Below the pieces are notes generated by a model. It did no database searches. It saw only the letters and a list, made by a program, of their open reading frames with translations, and was not told the origin of the DNA. This document shows, in pieces, positions 6,542 to 12,465 of a stretch of DNA of 12,465 nucleotides. The stretch is from NCBI GenBank assembly GCA_900546465.1, contig URCX01000046.1, forward strand, positions 1 to 12,465. Direction: 5' to 3'. The position numbers and the translations under genes were made by a program. How positions within the stretch are numbered: the stretch's first letter is position 1; each line of letters opens with the position of its first letter. This DNA is from an uncultured Bacteroidota bacterium (lineage in GTDB: Bacteria > Bacteroidota > Bacteroidia > Bacteroidales > P3).

Positions 6542-7942
6542 TTATCCATTTTGTTCTACATGGCAGACTTGAACATCGAGTTCTTCGTCTTTTTGCAGTT
6601 CGTTTGCAAGTCGTTGAGCCATATAAACGCTTCTATGCCTGCCTCCTGTGCAACCGAAATATATGCAGAGGTTTGTGAAGCGTCTTTGTTTGTATCGCTT
6701 TATGCTTTGCAAGACCAAGTTTTTTGCAGAGGCGTAAAATTCCTCTATTTCCTCTTCTTTTTCCAAGAAAGCAATGACTTCGGCGTCTTTTCCTGTCATT
6801 TGCTTGTATTGTTCGTAGCGTCCCGGGTTCGGCAGGCAACGGCAGTCGAAGATATACCCCCCTCCGTTTCCGCTTACGTCATGAGGATAGCCTTTTTTGT
6901 AGGAAAAACTTTTTATGTCGAGCCTCAGCTTATATGCATCTCTGCCGAGTTGACGCAACTTTTCGTTGCAAATCATTTGATTGAAGATTCGATAGAGACA
7001 TGGCAGATGCGGCTTTAAGCGTTTGGCGTTTTGCAGTTGTGAGAGATTGTCGAGTGCAAAGGGTATGCTTTGAAGAAAGTGCTTCTTTTGCTGAAACCAA
7101 CCTCTGTAACCGTAAGAACCCATTGTCTGCATAATTCGGATATATACGTATGCATAAAACCTGTCGTTGAACTCTTGTTCATCGAAATTTATATGTTTTC
7201 TCAGTTCCTCCGTATAGGTATGCAATAAGTCTGTTCTCAGTTCTTCGCTCAAATTCGCCTTTGCGTCATAGAGCAATGAAGCCAAGTCGTATTGCAATGC
7301 TCCCTGTCTTGCTCCCTGAAAGTCGATGAAGAAGATTTCTCCCTCTTTGAGCATTATGTTTCTTGATTGGAAGTCTCTGTAAAGGAAAAAATCTGTGTCG
7401 GTGTCCAAGAGGTATTGCTTCAAACTGCTGAAATCCTTTTCGAGTTCTTCCTCCGAGAAAGCTATGTCGGCGAGTTTGAGGAAATAGTATTTGAAGTAAT
7501 TCAAGTCCCATTGGATACTTTGAGCGTCGAAGCGTCTTCGGGGATAGGCATTTGTGTAATCGAAGCCCTTTGTTGCCGTGATTTGTAAGTAAGGCAGTTG
7601 ACGGACAATTCGTTTATATGTTTGTCTGATTTCCTCCGCACTTGCTGTTTGAATGAAGTCGAACAAAGTCAAATCGCCCAAGTCTTCCTGCAAATAAATA
7701 CCCTCTTCCAAGTTCTCGGCTATTATTTCCGGAACATTCACTCCTCTTTGCCTTAATTGTTTGGCAAAATCCACAAAAGCCCTGTTCTCTTTCCTATCCG
7801 TATTATAAGCTGCCACAACTCTGTGGTTTGCATTTTCGAGCCTGTAATACATTCTTGAAGAACCATGAGGGGCAATGGGAGTGAAGCTGTCGGGCATTTC
7901 GCCGTATGTCTTACGGAATAATTCCTCTATTTTGTCTTTCAT
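6542..7942 (-). CDS. Fusion: APH-type sugar kinase (AmgK-like) + RapZ C-terminal domain
   Basis: A 466-residue two-domain cytoplasmic protein. Residues 1-330 form a phosphotransferase domain of the APH/choline kinase superfamily, closest by eye to AmgK (cell-wall sugar kinase). It shows a glycine/serine-rich loop APHGSSRMYYRL (24-35), the catalytic YRDFQSRN (188-195, D190 as base and N195 for metal) and IDFQGARQG (206-214, D207 for metal). The usual His of the HxD motif is Tyr. Residues 340-466 match the C-terminal domain of RapZ: SFSYKKG (345-351), FDCRCLPNP (365-373), TGKDAEV (383-389) and GCTGGRHRSVYMAQRLA (430-446). The N-terminal P-loop ATPase domain of RapZ is absent and replaced by the kinase. 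In E. coli that RapZ domain senses glucosamine-6-phosphate and binds small RNAs. The start at 7942 lies inside ispD (32-base overlap). An amino-sugar or MurNAc/GlcNAc kinase with a sensing domain is likely, but the substrate is not shown. Confidence 0.9.
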   Translation of the reverse strand: MKDKIEELFRKTYGEMPDSFTPIAPHGSSRMYYRLENANHRVVAAYNTDRKENRAFVDFAKQLRQRGVNVPEIIAENLEEGIYLQEDLGDLTLFDFIQTASAEEIRQTYKRIVRQLPYLQITATKGFDYTNAYPRRRFDAQSIQWDLNYFKYYFLKLADIAFSEEELEKDFSSLKQYLLDTDTDFFLYRDFQSRNIMLKEGEIFFIDFQGARQGALQYDLASLLYDAKANLSEELRTDLLHTYTEELRKHINFDEQEFNDRFYAYVYIRIMQTMGSYGYRGWFQQKKHFLQSIPFALDNLSQLQNAKRLKPHLPCLYRIFNQMICNEKLRQLGRDAYKLRLDIKSFSYKKGYPHDVSGNGGGYIFDCRCLPNPGRYEQYKQMTGKDAEVIAFLEKEEEIEEFYASAKNLVLQSIKRYKQRRFTNLCIYFGCTGGRHRSVYMAQRLANELQKDEELDVQVCHVEQNG

Positions 7943-8615
7943 CTGTCAAACATTTAGCTATTATGAAATCGATGGGGCTTGTCAGCTTTATGTTCTCCCG
8001 CTTTCCCTCACACAAAGTTACATTCACTCCGAGATTTTCCACCAAGGAAGCATCGTCCGTGAACTTCGGGTCGTATGCTTGGCTGTATGCTTTCTGCAAT
8101 AAAGCCAAATCGAAGCATTGAGGCGTTTGAACCAATTTCACTTTCGCACGTTCCAAGGACTTGTTCTCGTATCTGACCGAATCCGTGCAGTCCGTACAAC
8201 TTGCCGCAGCACCGCTTTCGGCAGCCGCTTTGAAACATCGGTCAAATATCTCTTTATCAACAAACGGCCGAACGCCGTCATGAATTGCTATAAGGGCGTT
8301 TCCGTTTTTTCTTTCGCCGATTGAATTTAATGCTTCTTTGACAGAGAAAAACCTTTCTTTACCGCCCCTTACCAATTCATGTTCTATCTTGCAGCAATAC
8401 TCCCTGCACAAAGACCTCCACAAATCAAATCTCCCCTCGGGGAGGACTACAATCAATTTCCCATCGGGTACAGCCTCGTGAACGGCTTTCAAAGTTTCCA
8501 TAAGTACAACGCTGCTCCCCAAAGTCAGGAATTGCTTCTCCTTCTCAGCCTGCATTCTCTTGCCGCTGCCGCCTGCAAGGATTATGACGTACTTCTTATA
8601 TGATGAGCATTGCAT
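7911..8615 (-). CDS. ispD: 2-C-methyl-D-erythritol 4-phosphate cytidylyltransferase IspD
   Basis: Couples MEP to CTP to form CDP-methylerythritol, the third step of the non-mevalonate isoprenoid pathway; this implies that the organism makes isoprenoids by the MEP route. The 234-residue product has the CTP-binding LAGGSGKRM at 13-21 (family LAAGxGxRM), K27 in the KQF that follows, RGGKERFFSV (83-92), HDGVRPFV (112-119; HDAARP in E. coli), QTPQCF (163-168), TDDASLVE (186-193) and the closing EGKRENIKLTSPID. The ATG at 8615 is preferred to the GTG one codon upstream. Its first bases overlap the 3' end of queA, and its end overlaps the kinase gene by 32 bases. The related TarI-type ribitol-phosphate cytidylyltransferases are a less likely alternative. 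Confidence 0.93.
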   Translation of the reverse strand: MQCSSYKKYVIILAGGSGKRMQAEKEKQFLTLGSSVVLMETLKAVHEAVPDGKLIVVLPEGRFDLWRSLCREYCCKIEHELVRGGKERFFSVKEALNSIGERKNGNALIAIHDGVRPFVDKEIFDRCFKAAAESGAAASCTDCTDSVRYENKSLERAKVKLVQTPQCFDLALLQKAYSQAYDPKFTDDASLVENLGVNVTLCEGKRENIKLTSPIDFIIAKCLTDERQNRGIIP

Positions 8616-9651
8616 CACCGTAAGTCAGAAACTTATATTTCTTTTCTATTGCATATTTGTATGCTTTCATCGTAAGCTCGTAGCCGCCGAATGCGGCAAC
8701 CATCATAAGCATTGAGGACAAAGGTGCATGGAAATTGGTAATCATTGCGTCCGCTATTGCAAAGTCGTATGGCGGGAAGATGAATTTATTAGTCCAACCG
8801 TCATAAACCTTTACTTTGTGCGAAATTATGGCAGCGGATTCCACTGCTTTCATGGAGGTGGTTCCCACCGTGCAAACCCTTCTGCCTTCTGCCTTGGCTT
8901 TGTTTATCAGTTCGGCATTTTCTTCCGTGATAGCCATCTGCTCGGAAGCCATCTTATGCTTTGTCAAATCCTCAACCTCAATCTGGCTGAAGTTGCCCAA
9001 TCCGCTGTGAAGGGTGATATAAGCAGAGTCAACCCCTTTTATCTCCATTTTCTTTATGACCTCTCTTGAAAAATGGAAGCCTGCCGTAGGTGCAACCACA
9101 GCTCCCTCATGTTTTGCGTAAATTGTCTGATACCTGTAATCGTCCTCCGGTGTCAAATCACGCATTCTCAACAAACCATCGGGTAGGGGAGTATGTCCCA
9201 ATTTCTTCAAAATGGCATGAAACTCCTCATTGGTGCCGTCAAACAAAAACCTGAGGGTTCTTCCTCTTGAAGTGGTGTTGTCAATCACCTCTGCCACCAA
9301 TTCGTCATTCTCTCCGAAGTACAATTTGTTGCCTATACGTATCTTTCTTGCCGGATCGACCAATATATCCCACAAACGGGTGTTCTCGTTTATCTCTCTC
9401 AACAAAAAGACTTCAATCTTGGCGTTGGTCTTTTCCTTGGTGCCGTATAAGCGTGCAGGAAATACTTTGGTGTCATTGAAAACAAACAAATCGCCCTCGT
9501 CGAAGTAGTCCAATACATCTTTGAAAATCCTGTCTTCAAACTCACCCGTATCCTTGTGAACGACCAATAATTTGGATTCATCTCTTTGTTTGGAAGGGTG
9601 TTGGGCAATAAGCTCCGTCGGTAAATTGTACTTAAACTGTGAAAGCTTCAT
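8596..9651 (-). CDS. queA: S-adenosylmethionine:tRNA ribosyltransferase-isomerase QueA
   Basis: Transfers the ribosyl part of SAM to preQ1 in tRNA, giving epoxyqueuosine at wobble position 34 of Asp, Asn, His and Tyr tRNAs. The 351-residue product has the normal family length. The conserved segments are NDTKVFPARL (59-68), YQTIYAK (174-180), APTAGFHF (187-194), VGTTSMKAVES (262-272), TNFHAPLSSMLMMVAAFGG (305-323) and the terminal YGDAMLI. I chose the ATG at 9651 rather than the in-frame one at 9681 because MKLSQFKYNLP is where the family begins and AAAGAGAAA lies upstream of it. It is the first gene of the queA-ispD-kinase group and overlaps ispD by 20 bases. A weak promoter candidate on the minus strand (TCACTTTG, 9755-9762) lacks a good -33 element. 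Confidence 0.96.
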   Translation of the reverse strand: MKLSQFKYNLPTELIAQHPSKQRDESKLLVVHKDTGEFEDRIFKDVLDYFDEGDLFVFNDTKVFPARLYGTKEKTNAKIEVFLLREINENTRLWDILVDPARKIRIGNKLYFGENDELVAEVIDNTTSRGRTLRFLFDGTNEEFHAILKKLGHTPLPDGLLRMRDLTPEDDYRYQTIYAKHEGAVVAPTAGFHFSREVIKKMEIKGVDSAYITLHSGLGNFSQIEVEDLTKHKMASEQMAITEENAELINKAKAEGRRVCTVGTTSMKAVESAAIISHKVKVYDGWTNKFIFPPYDFAIADAMITNFHAPLSSMLMMVAAFGGYELTMKAYKYAIEKKYKFLTYGDAMLII

Positions 9652-9789
9652 ATTATGATTTCTCTTTAATTCAATATTCAAACGTCTGCCGCAATGAAAA
9701 GGTTACAGAGTTCCGAAAGAAAGCCTCTTCTTTTATGACCTTTTCCCGTCTTGGCAAAGTGATTTCTCTAAACAAGAATGAGATTTTGT

Positions 9790-9828
9790 AAAAGCAGGGA
9801 GAAAGACGGCAAACCGCCTTTTCTCCCC
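9790..9828 (-). terminator. Probable terminator after the PEPCK-like gene
   Basis: On the minus strand GGGGAG-A-AAAGGCGG pairs with CCGTCTTT-CTCCCT around a TTTG loop: 14 pairs, including two G-U, and one bulged A. Only a short TTTT follows after GC, so the stem is strong but the tail is modest. It lies 25 bases after the stop of the large gene and upstream of queA, which separates the two units. Confidence 0.65.
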
Positions 9829-9852
9829 TTGGTATGAAAAAAACTATGAAAT

Positions 9853-12465
9853 TTATCCTCTGAACAAATTATCCTTTCCAATCGAACCGACAAGCATATC
9901 GTAATACTCCTGACTCTTCACGTAGGAGAGTTGCTCGGATACGATTTGTAATTTCTCCTTTATCTCTTCTTGTTTTTCCACTGTAAGATTTTCCCCCTTT
10001 TTCAGGAAGTCTATCAAATATTTCTGGTGTTTCTGCCACAAGGCGATGTCGTTCACGTGTTTGTTTCTCAATCTTTCCTGATACCAATCACTGTTTATTA
10101 CGCTCTCTCTTGTGAACATATTGCGGAATTGCTCGGACAACAAAGTCATACCCTTGTACTCTCCCTTCACCATTATATATAGCAGAGCTTTCAAAGGTTC
10201 TATCGCTGCCTCTACGCTGCCGTCGTTGAAGTACATTTGAGCTACCCGCTTTTGATTTTCGACAATATTGTTTACGCCATCGACATATTCGTCCATGCTT
10301 TGCAATTCCGGCTTCAACATCTCGTCGGTGAACACCACATTAGGGTTCTCGAATACTCTTCCGAAGAAATTGATGACAAATTTGCTTGTTATCCTGTATC
10401 CGAGGACGGAAGCCCTTACTGTTTGTCCCTCATATGAGAAGTCTTCAATCTTTTCCAAGTATCCTTTTTCAATCATGAACTTAGGGGTTCTTTCCTCCGG
10501 TGTAAGCCTTGCCCACAATTCCGGTATCAACAAGCTCAAATCATGGTCTATTCTGTACTTGCTGCCTATGTATCCGGCAGGAGTGGTGAAACCGTCGTAA
10601 CCTGTAAGAATGAAAGACACCAAAGCATTGTTCAAATCCGTCACGGAGCAAAGAGCGTTGAAAGGTCCTTTGGTCAAAGCACCCTCCGAACCGGCACCCG
10701 TGGTCGAAGGACTCTTGCCGGTCAACGAACAGATGAAATCCATGAACAATTCCGGCAATTCCTGATAGTGTATAGGATTGTAAACCGCCAACGGACGTAT
10801 TCCATCTTCCTTTCTGTTGTTTCTTCTGCCCGGAAGCACCGAATTAACCGGTATATAAAGAGGGTCGTTCGGCTTTAATTTTCTTGCAAGCCTTATTCCC
10901 ACTTCGGCAATATACTTTTCCTCAGGCTTAATCAAGTCATTACGGGTTTGAAGGTAACGAACGTTCTTTGATGGTTTGCCGTTTACCAATCTCGGATTTG
11001 CGGACGAAATGAAGTATTTGCTATCTTTCTTCTCAGCTTCTTCCTTTATCAAATCCTTCATGGGTTTGGTAAATCTGTCGAAGTTTATCACGTCTTCTAC
11101 CATCTCTTCCGCATCTTCCGCCGTCAAAGGCTCGAAGTTGGAAATGAAAGTATTCGGAGTGGCAAGGTCAGCCTCAGCCTTCTTGTCGTAACCTCTGATG
11201 ATTGCATCGTCCGGACGTTGGAAAAATCTGTACTCGCAGTTTTCCACCAACTTCACACTCTTTCTGTCGGCAGCCTTTCCGAGATTGCTCAACAAAGAAG
11301 TGGAAATCACGGTTGAAGCCGTGATGTCGTCTTCCATTTGAACCTTGTCCGAATGCACGAAGTCCTGACGCAATTTGAACGTTCTCCAAGTACCGTCTTC
11401 GGCAAAGCCGACTCTCAAATAGCGGGCGAAAATCTTCTTGTCCCCGAACTTCAATTCATTTCCGGGAATACCGTTAAGAATATCCACGCCGAAGTGCTTC
11501 TTCCACTCATTGCCCCATTCCTCTTTGTAGAAACGTTTTACGATGAAAGCTATACCTTTCACATATTGCGGCAATCCCTTCAACCATTCGTTGTATTCGT
11601 CCGAATACTCTTCGGAAGGAGTCAGCAATTTGATGACCGAACCCATCGAACGCCTTGAATTCAAAAAGCCCCTGCTGAAAGGAATAGGCTCCTCCAAGGA
11701 TTTGTATCTCTTGGAGTAGTCATAGTTTATTATCTCCTCGACCCTTGCGAAATCTTTCTCGAAATCCCTCACGAAGAAAGGACCGCCAAATATTGCGTCG
11801 GCAATGGATTTGGAAATTTCGCTCTTTCCTCCTCCGCTCACCGTGCAAGGCTTATGGCAGAACAAACCGTCGCCGATAATCTCGACCAAACGATAATTCA
11901 AAGCACCGGAATAAGCCTCCATTCTGAACTTGCTTCCGTTCGGAAGAATGTAAATCTTATTCGGCAACAACTTCAACTCATGTTCACCCGTCGCATTCTT
12001 CCATTTGATTTCCTGCGTAGGCACGTTGAAAGCCGTGTTTTCCGGCAAATAGTATATATGAGGGAAGTTCTTATCCACTCCATAGCCCTCTTCCTTGAAG
12101 TCGATGAACGCTTGGCAATTCTTCTTCACCTCTGCAAAGGTATTCTTCACCTTCAACGGATTGGCAAAATAAGTATCTCCCTGATTGTATCCCGGGAATA
12201 CCAAAGCACCTCCCGCATGCTCCTCTTCGGCAGAACCGTATATGTTTGCCGAGTAGCTCATCATCGTCTTTACTTCTTTCTTGGAGTAACCGAAATAATT
12301 GTCCGCAATGACGGTTGCTATGATACCGTCTTGCGTTCTTATGCAAAGTTTGAATGCTTGACCGTCATTGTACAATTCATCTTCCTTCTCCCAGCACATG
12401 CCGTCCCTTTTCTGCCTTTCCGTAGCATCGGCGATATTAGGCAAACCGCATTCTTTCTTCGTCAG
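9853..12465 (-). CDS. Large PEPCK-like protein, probable PPi-type phosphoenolpyruvate carboxykinase, N-terminus outside window
   Basis: The frame is open to the last base, so only the C-terminal 870 residues are seen; the start is outside. Tentative call: pyrophosphate-type PEP carboxykinase, which interconverts PEP + CO2 + Pi with oxaloacetate + PPi and whose members are about 1,100-1,200 residues. Supporting motifs, numbered from the first visible residue, are GYSKKEVKT...EEEHAGGALVFP (about 59-91), which recalls the GKK...EEGWLAEH region of GTP-PEPCK; a P-loop-like SGGGKSEIS (about 210-218); and STTGAGSEGALTKGPFNAL (about 587-605). The C-terminal ~150 residues are helical and end SIGKDNLFRG. 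No signal peptide or membrane segment is visible. Often such proteins are simply called hypothetical. The coding frame is certain; the enzyme name rests on memory of the family and motif resemblance. It would place CO2 fixation into oxaloacetate in the succinate-forming route. Confidence 0.6.
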   Translation of the reverse strand: MTKKECGLPNIADATERQKRDGMCWEKEDELYNDGQAFKLCIRTQDGIIATVIADNYFGYSKKEVKTMMSYSANIYGSAEEEHAGGALVFPGYNQGDTYFANPLKVKNTFAEVKKNCQAFIDFKEEGYGVDKNFPHIYYLPENTAFNVPTQEIKWKNATGEHELKLLPNKIYILPNGSKFRMEAYSGALNYRLVEIIGDGLFCHKPCTVSGGGKSEISKSIADAIFGGPFFVRDFEKDFARVEEIINYDYSKRYKSLEEPIPFSRGFLNSRRSMGSVIKLLTPSEEYSDEYNEWLKGLPQYVKGIAFIVKRFYKEEWGNEWKKHFGVDILNGIPGNELKFGDKKIFARYLRVGFAEDGTWRTFKLRQDFVHSDKVQMEDDITASTVISTSLLSNLGKAADRKSVKLVENCEYRFFQRPDDAIIRGYDKKAEADLATPNTFISNFEPLTAEDAEEMVEDVINFDRFTKPMKDLIKEEAEKKDSKYFISSANPRLVNGKPSKNVRYLQTRNDLIKPEEKYIAEVGIRLARKLKPNDPLYIPVNSVLPGRRNNRKEDGIRPLAVYNPIHYQELPELFMDFICSLTGKSPSTTGAGSEGALTKGPFNALCSVTDLNNALVSFILTGYDGFTTPAGYIGSKYRIDHDLSLLIPELWARLTPEERTPKFMIEKGYLEKIEDFSYEGQTVRASVLGYRITSKFVINFFGRVFENPNVVFTDEMLKPELQSMDEYVDGVNNIVENQKRVAQMYFNDGSVEAAIEPLKALLYIMVKGEYKGMTLLSEQFRNMFTRESVINSDWYQERLRNKHVNDIALWQKHQKYLIDFLKKGENLTVEKQEEIKEKLQIVSEQLSYVKSQEYYDMLVGSIGKDNLFRG

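Noticed and set aside
9755..9762. TCACTTTG on the minus strand as a queA promoter
   Set aside because: It differs from TAnnTTTG at the second base and no TTG lies 19-21 bases upstream; mentioned under queA only.

Overview
The window looks like a chromosomal segment from a Bacteroidota bacterium, most likely Bacteroidales. Three things point there. The start codons lack convincing Shine-Dalgarno sequences. Several transcription units are preceded by the Bacteroidota promoter pattern (a TTG-type -33 element, 19 bases, then TACCTTTG). Several proteins, namely the DUF3822-like protein beside RsmD and the sugar-kinase/RapZ-C fusion, are of types I associate with this phylum. Base composition is moderate to AT-rich and even across the window. 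I see no insertion sequence, phage gene, CRISPR array or integrase.

Layout. Positions 1-2433 (+) hold the end of an envelope-glycosylation operon: an ArnT/PMT-like GT-C glycosyltransferase (5' end outside the window), an overlapping GT2 polyprenyl-phosphate glycosyltransferase and a 71-residue Cys/His-rich membrane protein, closed by a strong terminator at 2502-2542. A short intergenic stretch with small hairpins follows, then a promoter and an 81-residue membrane-anchored orphan protein with its own terminator (2736-3049). On the minus strand a tRNA-Arg(ACG) has its own promoter and a UUCG-capped terminator (3151-3307). Positions 3403-6443 (-) form one compact operon from a promoter near 6500: a single-pass membrane protein, a DUF3822-like protein, RsmD and a PfkB-family kinase. 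Positions 6542-9651 (-) carry queA, ispD and a kinase/RapZ-C fusion, all overlapping. Positions 9853-12465 (-) hold the C-terminal 870 residues of a very large protein that I identify tentatively as pyrophosphate-type phosphoenolpyruvate carboxykinase.

How the genes fit together. The GT2 and GT-C enzymes probably act in series: the first loads a sugar onto a lipid carrier and the second transfers it outside the cytoplasmic membrane. The minus-strand operons mix translation-related functions (QueA, RsmD, tRNA-Arg), isoprenoid synthesis (IspD) and kinases. The most interesting items are the kinase/RapZ-C fusion, which joins two domains that in other bacteria both act on amino-sugar metabolism; the giant PEPCK-like protein; the possible PilM/pilin-like pair; and the unusual tertiary-pair bases in the tRNA. 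I found no clear defence system or mobile system here.
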